From Erythrophleum ivorense (Eukaryota > Streptophyta > Magnoliopsida > Fabales > Fabaceae), in the NCBI GenBank assembly GCA_026724425.1, contig JAIUCV010000002.1, positions 9,739,001-9,803,000 of the forward strand: a DNA stretch of 64,000 bases. The letters run 5' to 3'. The stretch's first letter is position 1. Every line of letters begins with the position of its first letter. Positions 37,101 through 49,110 of this stretch are shown here, piece after piece. The notes under the pieces are model-generated. The model did not search any database. It saw nothing but the letters and a program-made list of their open reading frames with translations, and had not been told where the DNA came from. The position numbers and the translations under genes were made by a program.

Positions 37101-38362
37101 TTTTAATAAAATCCAAGAATAGTTTACGGTAAAACCTTTAGCCCAATTATGAAAACTACCATAATTAGAACTATTTTAACAATTGTTATCTCTCTTAATT
37201 GGTGTATTCAACAATTAGATATTAATAATACATTTCTAAATGATATTCTTAAAGAAGAAGTCTACATGTATTAGTCTAAAGGATTTGTTGATGGCAAGAG
37301 ACCAAAATACATTTGCAAACTAAGTAAGCATTGTATGGATTAAAACAAGCACTTCGTGCTTAGTTTGACAGGTTAAAAAGCATTTTAATTTCTTAGGGTT
37401 TTCAAAATTCTAAATGTGATAACTCCTTGTTCTTCTTCGAGTCATCTAAATAAGCTATTTTTATTCTTGTTTATATTAATGACATTTTATTGACTAGAAG
37501 TAATCAAACCAGCTTGACAAAATTTATACATAAGCTAAACGAGTTGTTCTCTTTGAAAGATATGAGCAACTTACATTATTTTCCTAGTATAGAAACCTAC
37601 AGGGATAATTTTGGTCTATATATGTGTCAACAGTGCTATATATTTAGTTTACTTGAAAAGTTTGGTATGGCAAATACTGTTGCATCTCTTACTCTTATAG
37701 CAGCTGGCAAACAACTCTCAAAATATGATGGTAAGCCTTTGTCTTTATAGGCAAGTAGTGGGGAGTTTATAATATCTTGTTCACACTTAGTGAGATGTGA
37801 ACTTTGCTGTTAATAAGTTTAGTTAATTCCTAAGCTCATCCATAATTGTTCATTGGTAAGGAGTTAAAAAGGTTTTGCAATATCTTAAAGGCACAGCAAG
37901 TATAAAAATTAAGATTAAATCTTGCAAAGACTTGTAACTTTACAGCTTTTTTGATGCTGATTGGGCAACATCTCCTAATGATGGAAGATTAGTAGGTGTA
38001 TATTGTGTTTTTCTTAAGGATCCTCTAGTAAGTTGGTTTTCAAGAAAGTAAAAAGTTGTAGCCTAGTCTAGCACTAAATCAGAATATAGATAACTTGCAG
38101 CTTTGGCAGTAGAATTTGCATGGTTTCAATCCTTGTTTAAGGAGATTGGTATGAATTTAACTCAAACACCAATTATTTAGTGTGATAATTTGAGTGCAAA
38201 GGCATTGGCTGATAATCTAATTCAACAAGCAAAAACAAAACATATTGAATTGGACATTTACTTTATCCGTGATCGTGTATTGCAAAAGTTACTAAAAGTT
38301 TGTTATGTTCTTATAACTGAACAGCTAGCAAACATTTTTACAAAGAGACTAGCTCATTCTTG
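34130..38362 (+). pseudogene. Copia gag-pol pseudogene
   Basis: Recognisable parts in order: gag (KLDRTNYLLW near 34160; a UBN2-like region at 34344-34586); an intact CX2CX4HX4C zinc knuckle at 34882-34924; protease near 35046 with the active-site Asp changed to Asn (WYVNNSA); GAG-pre-integrase (LWHRHLGHPS, 35490-35520); integrase 35590-36310; reverse transcriptase about 36900-37740, whose YVDD box reads YIND at 37472-37483 (first catalytic Asp to Asn); RNase H 37940-38340 (DADWA, KTKHIELD). In-frame stops occur in nearly every domain. Most lie where the family has Gln, as at 35600, 35861, 37104, 37107, 37272, 38049, 38064 and 38178, so single C-to-T changes would explain them. Confidence 0.88.
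36436..36536 (+). repeat. Second copy of a gag segment inside the copia pol region
   Basis: About 100 bp match 34478-34583 of the same element (shared GGAAGAATATCT and AAGCTAAGAATATTG blocks). The insert lies between integrase and reverse transcriptase and is flanked by near-identical AGTGCCCCCA (about 36422) and AGTGCCTCCCCA (about 36532). Confidence 0.85.
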
Positions 38363-38423
38363 ATTTTGGTGTTTAAGGGACAAACCTGGAGTATGCTGTA
38401 CTCCCTCCAATTTGACATGGAAA

Positions 38424-38600
38424 GTTGGAACGTGATGTTTTATTATATCTGTTATATATTATGTTATGAAGATATTGTGTATAAATTGTGTTAGTATTTT
38501 TGTTTTTCTAGATGGTTGCATGTAATAGAATCATGTTTAAAAGCTGTTGCGGTCCCTCGCCTACAAACTTATTTATTGGGTATGTTTCGTTTACAATTAT
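38424..38600 (+). repeat. Copia 3' LTR, diverged
   Basis: Begins GTTGGAACGTGATGTTTTAT and follows the 5' LTR to about 38580, where similarity fades. Confidence 0.7.
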
Positions 38601-38764
38601 ACTTGTTTCATATAAGTTAAATTAAGTTTAATGGTTTTTTTGTATTTTTTGGTTATCAAAAAATAAACGAACAAATAATACATTTTGTTAATTGTTAATT
38701 AATAAAAAGAAACAATACAATCGGGGTATGTTAAGATTTTTGAACTTTAATGCTGGGGGCTTTA

Positions 38765-39231
38765 GGCAATGTTTGGTTGGAGGGGTTTGGGGGGGAGGAG
38801 AGCCCTTCCCCTTGTTTGGATATGTAAAAATTGGAGGGGAGGGGTCCAAATCCTCCCCTCCAAAAGTGGAAGTTTTTGGAGGGGAGAGAAACATTTTGGA
38901 TAAGTTTGACAAAATTGCTCATAAAATTATTTTTACTTCAAATATCATATAAATCTTATTTTTTTAATAAGATTTAAAATATTTTTTATAAAAATAAAAA
39001 ATATTTTTAAATAAAAATTAAAAAAAATTATTTTTTATAATAAAAAATAAAAAAACTTTTTTTTTATAAAAATATTTTAAAAATAAAAAAAAATTAATTA
39101 AAAGTATAATTGTCCATTAATCCCTTCCCTCCCCTCCCCTCCCCAACTAAACAACATATCATTAAAACCCCTCCCCTCCCCTCCATTGAAATCCCTCCCC
39201 TCCCCTCCCCTCCATTGAACCAAACACTCCC
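38765..39231. mobile_element. Tourist-like (PIF/Harbinger) MITE, 467 bp
   Basis: Flanked by a TTA target duplication (38762-38764 and 39232-39234). Left end GGCAATGTTTGGTTGGAGGGG; right end on the other strand GGGAGTGTTTGGTTCAATGG. A TTA target site and G-rich TGTTTGGTT ends are typical of Tourist elements. Both arms are long GGAGGGG-type tracts and the centre is pure AT-rich filler, with no coding capacity. It sits about 370 bp upstream of the SYP32-like start codon. Confidence 0.8.
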
Positions 39232-39599
39232 TTAATGTAACGTGAAAAAAGGCCCAGGAAATAGAACACTCCACTGCAAGGGCAAAGCCATTTCGCTTTA
39301 CCGCCGTGTTGCCTGCCAAATAATTCTGAATCGTTATGTTATAGTTTGGCTTCTTCTTCGTCACCTGGCAACGATAACAATTTCGCCCTTGGCTATGCAC
39401 AACCGCATTCCAATTTAAAGTTGCTGTTTTATTAGCCTCAGTTTCAGATTAGATCTAGGGTCTCCCTTTCGTCTTTATGCTTCGGTCCCAGCAGGAGCAA
39501 AATCGGATTTCCGTTACTGAGTTTACGGATTCGTATTTTTGAGGTAATTGATACTTGAAACTTCGTCGAATTTCTGAATTCGAACGGTGGGCATTGAAT

Positions 39600-42500
39600 A
39601 TGTACGTGAAATCGGCGCAATCATCATTTCGGGATCGGACACAAGAATTTCAGAGTATTGCTGAGAGGCTAAAGAAGTCATTAACTTCGGGATCAGGGCC
39701 AAATGGGCCAAGCAGTACTTCGAGATCGGATGAACGGCGATCTGATGTTGCAATTCAGTCAGAGTTCAATAGGAGGGCTTCCAAGATTGGATATGGAATA
39801 CATCAGACGTCTCAGAAGCTTGCTAAGCTGGCCAAGTGTAAGTATAAATTAAACTCGCTGAATATGTTTACCGTAATCTGATTACACCTTCCTGCACTCC
39901 CTCCTCCCGCTATCATACACGAGCGCATTGGACTGGGGCCTCATATCAATTAATTACAAGTTAAGCAGGTTGGATTATTTTTAAAAATTTTTAACTATGT
40001 ACTTCGAGATTTGTGTTTGTGCTTGATTATTGACTTCCTTCTGCTAACATCCCCCCTACTGGGTTAAAAAAAAAAATTGAAGAAGAGAGAGAGAAAGTGG
40101 GCTTTTCTCGAATAGGTGGTGAATGCTGGTGCCGATGCTGTTTGTGTAGCTTTTCCAATCGCGCAGAAGATGACTGATTGTTTTGTGCTTGTTTTGATTC
40201 ACAGTGGCAAAAAGGACTTCGGTTTTTGATGACCCGACAATGGAAATCCAAGAGCTTACAGCAATTATTAAGCAAGATATTACTGCATTGAACTCAGCCG
40301 TCGTGGATCTTCAGCTACTGAGCAACTCTAGAAATGAGAGTGGAAATACCTCTAGTGACACCACTAGTCATTCAACCACAGTTGTGGATGACCTTAAAAA
40401 TCGATTGATGGGTGCCACAAAAGAGTTTAAAGAAGTCCTAACCATGCGAACTGAGGTATGATATTGATGCAATTGTGTGTTTGCTCAGTAAAATTATCGT
40501 TTCATATTGCATTGCTGTTTTTTTTTAGGGGGGGCACATTCAACTGCTTGAGTCGTTTGTTTTCTTTGACCTTGTACACATTTTATATTTTCTTCGCATG
40601 ACTGGTGCGTGATATTATTTATATATTTATGAAGCACATGAAAGTACACGAGAACAGAAGACAATTGTTTTCTTCCACTGCTTCAAAAGATTCTGCCAAC
40701 CCTTTTGTCCGTCAACGTCCATTAGCTTCGAAAATGGCTGCTAGTGCTTCTAATGCCCCTGCTCCCCCATGGGATAGTGAGTCACCATCTTCGGCTCAGT
40801 TGTTTTCTAAGTAAGTTATGGTTTTCTTTTGTATTCTGTTGGTTTTAGTTAAGGTTAAGCATAGACAGCCACAGCACCAATGTTCCTTTCTTTCTCTTGT
40901 GAATGACTATTAGATCCCGACCTATCTTTTTCCCTCTGATGGATGGTATTCTAAGTCCTCATTAATATACAAGCAGAATTTCGCAGCCTTTCATTTCAGT
41001 GAGATCTTCATTGGCTTAATTTAATATCTCGCCTTCAATTACTTATGTGGTTACACGCCAAGATCTGGAACTGTTTTTTTTTTTTGTAAATAATTAAAAT
41101 TTTTATTCTGTGAATGCACACCTAGTTATTGGAAGGTTGTTCCAGGTTGGGTTAAATTACATCTGGAATCCCAACTTCATATTAGTCAAACTTATTTTTT
41201 GGTTACTGGGTTTTTGAAGTCACAGGAAGCAGGAAGATGGGGAGAGTCAACCTTTGCTGCAGCAGCAACAGCAACATCAACAGTTGGTTCCATTGCAAGA
41301 TAGTTACATGCAAAGTAGAGCTGAAGCTCTTCAGAATGTCGAGTCCACTATTCATGAGCTGAGCAACATCTTCAACCAATTGGCAACACTCGTTTCCCAA
41401 CAAGGAGAGATTGCCATCAGGTTTTTTTTTTTGGGATGTTTTACTTGTGCTCTACGTAACTACTTGCTAATTGTCCCTTCTCACTTTGTATTCTAATACA
41501 ATGTCCGACTATGTTACTACTCTATTAGTATCCAAGATCACGTGATTCTTAAGTAATAAGTGCATTATCTGATGAGCTTAACTGCTTAAGCCTATTAAAT
41601 ATAACTGTGAGGTGATTTTGGGGCTTGACTTAGATGAACTTGTATTTTGTTAAGCTTGGCTAGGCTTCCATGGAATTTCATGGGGTTTGAGTTAAGTATT
41701 GCTTTGGTATTTGGGCATTCTCTTGAGATGACTTCTGAATATTGACTATCAGGTTGGTGGATACTAATGTGTTTGCTTTGGATTGCTTGATTTACAGCTT
41801 TCTGATCAGGGAAATGTTACCTATGAGGAAGACTTAAAACTACCGAAAATATGAAAGACTTATTATAGTTCATTCTTGTCTCAATTCCAAGGGACTTAGG
41901 TCATACATTCCTATATTTGTCATTATTGGGTTGTGTCTTTGAGAATTTTGACACAGGATGAGTGAAATCTCTATAAAGTGTAAGAGAATTACTTTGATGT
42001 AAAATATCAACATTTTGGATTTTCATTATTCTATTGATCGCTGGTGCTTGCACTTGAAAAAGGTTCTAAACCTTTCATTCCTCCATTGATGGTTATTTGC
42101 CCTCACTTTGTCTGCTTTCTTTGTCTCTAAAATGTACCTTGCACTTCAGAGGTGTTTAATCACGAGTGAAAGCCATGCTTTAGTCTTCCTTCTATTGCTT
42201 TAGTTTACTTCCTTGATCTTACTCACTCGTTTGATGTATAATAGTCTTGGCATAGAATTATTTCCTCTTCTGTATGTGAGACTAATTAATTTACTCTCTC
42301 ATCTTTGTTTGGGAGGATTGAGTTGGATAATACCAATGAAGAAAATCTAGGTGTTCATTTTCTAGTTTATCTCCCCTCCTCTCCTTGCTTTTGAGTTCTT
42401 TTTTTTTTTTTGGTTCTTGTTTTTTGTTCCATTTTTCTGATAGTAACTCATGAGTGATATTTCATAAGCATGCTTTTCAATATCTTGGATTTTAAACATA

Positions 42501-43118
42501 CATAGGACGTTGTCAAATAACTAGCACTATGCCTGAAGCCCTAAATGAATCTTTGATAAGGACCGGCTTGAAGATTATAGTTGCTGGAAGCACTAGAGGC
42601 AGTGAGAGCTTTGTTTTTAGATGCTTGTACCTACCATCTAATGCTTGATTTATATTTACTGCACTCTTCTGTTTACGAAAGAAAGCACGACTACAACTGT
42701 TTTATCGCCATCAATATGTGTGTTCCAAGTGAAGACAATTTGACGAACAGAAAAGTGGAAAAGGGGAAAATCCTGCAATCATTAAAAACTGTCGTAGTTT
42801 AACACCTGAAAATTGCATACATAGACTTTGATTGCTGACCAAGTGAACTGGCCTTCAATTTCTTGATAGCTGATAATTGTTTACTTGTTTTTCTATCTGG
42901 CACTGGCTATTGAATTCAGGTTTTGGACATTGGGATTGATGAAGTTTCTTATTTACAGGATTGATGAGAACATGGATGATACGTTGGCAAACGTAGAGGG
43001 GGCACAGGGGGCTTTATTAAAGTATCTGAACAGCATATCTTCTAATCGGTGGCTGATGATCAAGATATTTTTTGTATTAATATTTTTCCTTATGGTTTTC
43101 CTTTTTTTTGTGGCATAG
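39600..43118 (+). CDS. SYP32: SYP32-type syntaxin (Golgi Qa-SNARE)
   Basis: Five coding exons, 39600-39837, 40205-40455, 40635-40810, 41226-41420 and 42959-43118, join in phase by GT-AG introns to give 339 residues, the normal family length. The N-terminus carries SSFRDRTQEF, the syntaxin-5 type Sec1/Munc18-binding peptide region. An Habc region follows (SKIGYGIHQTSQKLAKL, KRTSVFDDPTMEIQEL), then a Gln-rich stretch (LLQQQQQHQQ), then the SNARE helix from about residue 240 (RAEALQNVESTIHELSNIF...LVSQQGEIAIRID), with the zero-layer Gln in SQQGE. The chain ends in one hydrophobic anchor (FFVLIFFLMVFLFFVA). The family (yeast Sed5, animal syntaxin 5) drives ER-Golgi and intra-Golgi membrane fusion. 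The ATG at 39600 is chosen because the peptide then starts at the conserved position; the frame open from 39555 lacks an ATG. Intron 4 (1.5 kb) holds no recognised element. Confidence 0.95.
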
Positions 43119-43380
43119 TCATTCTTAAAAGACACAAATGAAAATGAAGACAAAAGTGACGGTCTTTTTGCTGGTGATAACTGATAAGTTGTTTGTAGTG
43201 TTCTTTAGATATATACTCATGCCTGCATGGTTGAGCTTAGCACCCATTTGACAATTATGATACTTGTATTTAAAGATAAATGTAACAAGGTTACGAACCA
43301 TGAGAATTGGGTCATATCCATTTATTCGTGAAATTTGTGATGGTAGCAGTACATATTATAAATGGTTAGGCATGGTGGTT
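43119..43380 (+). other. SYP32-like 3' UTR/flank
   Basis: AT-rich sequence after the stop codon, up to the inverted-repeat element. No clear AATAAA was found, so the end of the transcript is not placed. Confidence 0.35.
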
Positions 43381-45560
43381 GGTTTTTTGAGCCAAATCCG
43401 TTCAGGATAAAAAAAAATGAGTCAAATTCGTGTCAGAGAAAAATATTACACCAAAATGCTATAGATGTTCTGGAAGTAGGATTTATGGGGTCCGATTTGT
43501 CAATTAATTTTTTTTTAAAAGGCTTGAAGTTGGAACCAAGAGCTCTGACTTCAAGAATTTAAAAAAAAAAATTATAACTGAAGTCAGATCTAATAAGTTC
43601 GACTTCAAGAATTTTTTAAAAAATAAAATAAATTTTTTTTTGTTAAGACTGTAGATATGTGTTTGGTAAAATTTATATAACTAAAATTAAAAAATTAAGT
43701 GCATCAATATATTATCAATGACTTTTTAATGCATCAGTCTAACAATTGCTATAATATATTAATAATATTGAGTTAATGTGTTAGTAACTAACTATTAAGT
43801 ATAATAATATATAATTATAAACACTTTAAGTATATAATTAATAATAATTTCTTTATTAGTATGTGGTTGTTTAAAGTATCATTATCAATATATTATAATA
43901 ATTATCACTAGCATAATAAGAAGTCATTTACTAATATACTTAAATTCTTAATGTATACTAAAGAATTAATGCATTTATAAATCTATGTTTAAAGATAAAA
44001 TTAATAATTAAAATGATTGCTAATGATATGTTGGTAAATTTTTTTTTAAGTTTTCATATCTTTCAACATAATTTCAAAAAGTTCCTAACATTTACTATTA
44101 TATAAAAAATTTAAAAAAAAAATTAGTTGGGATTGGTTCAATATTAGTTTCTAATACTAATTTTAATAAAGTATTATTTCTTATATTTATCTTTTAACCC
44201 ACAATTTACAAATAATTAATAATAATTTTTATTATTTTCACATTTGGCATCATAATCATCACCTCTCACATCTCTTATCTTTATTTCTTTTGAATTATTC
44301 ATAAAAATTTAAGAATTTATAATTATGAATTATTATAAATATTAACAAATATGTTAAAAAAGTAACGGTGTTATCATTCATGAAAATTTAAACATTCAAG
44401 CCAACCAAAAAGTAAATAAAGAATTGACTTTATAAAACTTAATCGATTTTCATTTTAATTCGTATATATATGAAAATATTAGCATTTATTATTATATAAC
44501 TAAAAAGTAAGTATATATCAAATAAAGTTGTTGTCATCAAATGAATATTTTTTTGAGTAGACTTTATGTTTTTTTTTGTTGGTTGGTTGTCATTGAATGG
44601 TAATTCAAATAAAGAATAAATTTTTACTGAAATAAAAAAAAAATATTTGTGAAAAGCATATATAAACTTGATGAGCACGCACAACATTTTTTATTCTATT
44701 TTTCACTAAAATGATTACTGATTTTTAAGAATAAGAATTTTTCATTGTCTTATTGGATTACTTAAGATAAAATTTTTTTTTACCACATTTTAAACATTAA
44801 TTTAAATAAAACTATTATTTAATTTAAAATTAATATTCATCATAATGAATAGTAAATTAAAGAGAGAGATTTGAGTGAGTAATTATTGGCAAGAGAAAAA
44901 AAAAATGAAAGACCGGATTGACAATAATTAATTTATGAAATAATTTAATTTTTTAAAGTCATATTTAACTACATAACAAAATAATTTTTAGTCATTAGAT
45001 GATAATGTAATTAATGGTTAAATTATGGGTGTTGTATGCTAAAATCACTTTACATGTAGAATTAACAATTACTTATTTCATTAATATCTTATAATATCAA
45101 TTTAATAAAACACAATTTTATAATATTAAAAATTTTAATTTGAATCTAATTTTTTTAATTAATAGTATTAGTTTTAGATATAATTTTATTTTTTTAAATT
45201 TTATTTTTCTATGTAGCTAAATATGACTTAAGTTATAATTTTATTTTATTTTTTTAAAAATTTTTGAGGTCAGACCCATTAGATTCGACTTTAGTTATAA
45301 TTTAATTTAATTTTATTTTTAATTCCTTAGGTCGGACCCATTAGGTTCGACTTCAATTATAATTTTATTTTATTTTATTTTAATTCTTGAAGTCGAAGCC
45401 ATGGGTTCTGACTTCAAGTCTTAAAAAAAATATTAATTGACAAATTAAACCTCATGAATCTGACTTCCAGAACATTTTATAGCATCTCGGTGTAATATTT
45501 TTTTCTAACACAGATTTGGCTCATTTTTTTTCACCCTAAACGGATTTTGCTCAAAAAACC
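43381..45560. mobile_element. Long-terminal-inverted-repeat (foldback/Mutator-like) element, 2.18 kb
   Basis: The first ~240 bases match the reverse complement of the last ~240. Left GGTTTTTTGAGCCAAATCCG pairs with right-end GGTTTTTTGAGCAAAATCCG, and the similarity continues through AATATTACACC, GCTATA, ATGTTCTGGAAGT and TTGTCAATTAAT. Next to the arms are tandem ~55-62-bp units, two on the left and three on the right, each built on a near-palindrome like GAAGTCGGACCCATTAGGTT+CGACTTC. The interior is AT-rich without coding capacity. Flanks (ATGGTGGTT and CAGGTAATT) agree at only 5 of 9 bases, so a 9-bp target duplication is not shown. The structure suits a non-autonomous Mutator-like or foldback element. 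Confidence 0.75.
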
Positions 45561-48080
45561 CAGGTAATTGCTTATCATGTAAGGGAATGCTTGTTAGCTT
45601 TGTAAGTGCTCGTTGGGTTTGTTTGTTGTGATGTAATTTTTTTATAATATTTATTATATTTTGTAATTATTATTTGATAATATTTGATTTTTTATTATTT
45701 AAAAAATAAATATACAAATGTCATTTTTTATTCTATTCATTTACTTTTTATATTTTTTTGCATATTTAACATTCGTCAACCTAAAAGGAACCCTAAGTTT
45801 GCTGGTTCATAATTTGTTTTACTAAGGGGTTCGATTTAGTATAAGCATCTAATAGTGACAAGGCATAACATAATTACTTGAAGAATGATGAGCTCGGATA
45901 TGTGCTTTCAACCTTAAATCTGTATTTTTAATACTATTTTGGTGACGGGGTGGCTTTTGTAAAAAAGAAGGAAGGGTTCCGGGCTTTACAGTTTATAATA
46001 TGATGATTTGATAGAAGAAGCATGAGAGAAAATTGATTATTTTCCTAGTAAATAAGTATTGTTTAGGATTCTCAGGTTGAAACTTCAGCAAAATTTTACT
46101 TTTTAAAGATTTAGTCATTGTTTGGGAACTAAACAGAATCTGCACCATTTCCTAACGGGGAGTAAAATGCGAATGGGCATATGGGCAATGGGATAGAAGG
46201 GGTAAATGAAATGAAGGTTGTGAGTTGTCCTCTGACCACCATAGAAATACGAGCTGGCCATAACACTTCAGGCCTTTCTTCTTTCTGAGGATGCATTACA
46301 CTTTATTAATAGTTTATGTCACTAAACCTGTGAATATATAATTTCACAATAATCTTAGTATATAACTAATACGTTGATAATAGAAATGCTTAAAAAAAAA
46401 CACAATTATATTTTTTTATAAAGTAAAAGGAACCTGATAATCATTTTTAAACAAAAAACTATACGCCTTATGTAACATAAAAAAATTATTTACATCATAA
46501 ATTAAGAGTACGATATTTAAATTTTAGAATTTTTAATAATAAAAATTAACAGGATGTGACAAATGATTATCAATTTTAAGTCATTTTTATTATTGATAAA
46601 CTATTCGTTTGAGATTCAAAATTATGCAATTTTTTCTATTTTAAAAAATATACTCTCACACTTCTTCCTTGAAAGCTACATATGTATTGCACTTGCTTCT
46701 TTTGTAATAAAAAAAGAATTAGATTTAGATGTAATTATTTATATTTTTATTATTATATTTTTTAGACAAAACATGACAATTATATAGTTTAATTGAAAAA
46801 TTATACATTTATTTGTAAAAACCACACACTTTATGTTATTATTAGAAAATCATATTTTTATCATGTTTTGATTAAAAAGCTTAATAACAAAGATATAAGG
46901 AATTACATATAATTTTTTTAAAAAAAGCTATAGTTACATTTATTTTACCCAAAATATTTTATATCTATTGCCTATATAATATAACAAACATTAAATATAT
47001 ATTTGACTAATATAAAATAATTATTTTTTAATTTTTCAAACATTTATTAAAAAAAAATAATATATTCACAACATAATTTTTTAAAACTTAAATTATTTAT
47101 AGATAATAATTTAATTTCTAGGATAATATTTTATTAAATATATATTAATATATATAAGCTTTGTCATCAATTTAATAAAATTTAAAAAAAATTAAATTTT
47201 TAATTTTTAAAACAAAATAAGTAATATTAAACAAAAATTTTAAAAAATATCTTTAATATGTTCTTTTTTAATTAAAAATATTTAATTATTTAGAGTATTT
47301 AGTCATATTTTAGTTTAAGGGTAATAATCAATGTTTTTTAAAACAAAGATGGAAGCATATTTTTGGTCTTTTAATTTCTTTTATATTTCTCTTTTGTTTT
47401 TTAAATTTATTTGATTCTAATTCAACCTCTTAACTTTACCTTAGATTTTATTTTCATCTCTAATTTTATTTAATTCTAATTTAATTCCTTAACTTTACTT
47501 TAATCTCTTAAATTCATTTATTTTTAATTTGATTTCTTAACATTACCTTATGTTTTATTTTTATCCTTTAATTTTATGTTGTCTCAATTTATTTTCTTAA
47601 TTTTTAAAAAATATTCAAAATTTTATTTTTCATCTAATACTGTCAAATAAAAATACAACTTAATTCTAATAACATTTTCCCAACTTATATTTATTTTTCA
47701 TAATACTATTTTTATCACTAAAATTTAAAAAAATCATATGCTATTAGCATCCCTTTTACTTTTTTATTATGAAAAAAATTATATACAACTTTTTATATAT
47801 TTATTTTCAAAATTTTTAATTTCAATAATATTATGATAAATATATAATTTTTATAAGTAATTATATAATTTTTAATTAAATTATATATTTATTATAATAT
47901 TATCAAAGAATTATATTTTAATTAAAAATTTGATAATAAAAATACGAGAATTTGCATGTAATCATTTTATTATTAGAATAAAAATTTTCTAAACAGATTT
48001 TTTCCTCCGAAATTGGAAATATCTGAAAACGAACTCGCAGATAATAAAATATTTAAAAGCAGTATTCTGGGAAATTCTAC
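45561..48080. other. AT-rich spacer with a degenerate ~60-bp tandem repeat
   Basis: Intergenic, with no gene recognised. At about 47360-47600 a unit like TTAATTCCTTAACTTTACC plus TTAGATTTTATTTTCATC recurs about four times, well diverged. Confidence 0.45.
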
Positions 48081-48083
48081 ACT

Positions 48084-48090
48084 TATAAAA
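48084..48090 (+). promoter_or_regulatory. TATA box of the lysine-rich protein gene
   Basis: TATAAAA, followed about 30 bp later by a pyrimidine-rich stretch suited to the start of transcription. Confidence 0.6.
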
Positions 48091-48132
48091 GCGCTCCTTC
48101 ATGCTCCTTTTCTCACGTTATCTTCTCCATTG

Positions 48133-48298
48133 AAACCCTAGTAATCATTAGCCGGATAAACTGGTACCTCTCTTTCGTTTTCTGTCTCTGGCTGGGTTCC
48201 ATTCCTCTCGCCCTCTCTCCCTTTACGAGGCTGTCAAACCCTAATATTTTTTCCTAATTTATTCTTTGTATTCCTCTGAAAATTATATTGAAACCCTA
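48133..48298 (+). promoter_or_regulatory. Three telo-boxes in the leader
   Basis: AAACCCTA occurs at 48133-48140, 48236-48243 and 48291-48298. Telo-boxes near the start of transcription are typical of plant ribosomal-protein and translation-factor genes. The leader probably also has an intron (candidate donor CTG|GTACCTC near 48163; candidate acceptor just before the ATG). Confidence 0.6.
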
Positions 48299-48541
48299 GT
48301 ATTGATTAATTTTTATCGAGAATTTAATAGTCCTCGCCGAATATCAGATCTCTGAGAGTCCTGTGGTAATCGGTATAAGTTATTTATACGCAATACGAGT
48401 GATCTTCATTTGGCGAATACTTTATTCTGAGTAACTGGATTTCAATTACCAAGATAAATTTACACCTTGGACATCCGATCAATAAAAATTAACGTATCAC
48501 GCCATATCTTGTGCTTTTGGTTGAACTGGGTATACAAGGAA

Positions 48542-49065
48542 ATGTTAGGGGGTGGAAGCAGGAGAGACGAAGGTTCGCTGATGATTAGCAACACGAACGT
48601 TTTTGCGGCCCTTGATGCTCTCAAAAAGAAGAAGAAGTCCGATAAGGAGCGCAAGAGCAAGGGATCGTCTAAATCACCGGCTCAGTCTAAGGAACCCGAA
48701 CCCCAGGTGTTCTGGGCTCCCACTCCTTTGAATGCTAAATCTTGGGCTGATGTTGATGACGACGACGACGACTATTATGCGACCACTGCCCCTCCTCAGT
48801 CTGTCTGGGGTGCTTCCGAGCCGGAACAAAGTAAGGAGAAGCCGAGCAATTTGGAGGTGGGGATAATTGTTTTTATCTTCTGCTAATTAATGTGATCGAA
48901 ATCCATTTTTGAAATTGAATCGATGTTATATGTGTGCAGTGATGATTGTGTGGTCATACCTGTGACTGAATTCTGATACTTTACTTTTTAAGGAAATGAT
49001 GTGGTTTGGGTAATCATTATTTTTCTTTAATGCATTTGCTTGATGCGGATTGTGATGATATTTGA

Positions 49066-49110
<45 letters not shown>

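Larger units (their letters stand above)
33787..38600 (+). mobile_element. Degenerate Ty1-copia retrotransposon
   Basis: A roughly 4.8-kb element with two LTRs, primer-binding site and the copia order gag, protease, integrase, reverse transcriptase, RNase H. Every domain is interrupted by stops or frameshifts, so it cannot move by itself. A stretch of gag occurs a second time between integrase and reverse transcriptase. Confidence 0.9.
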
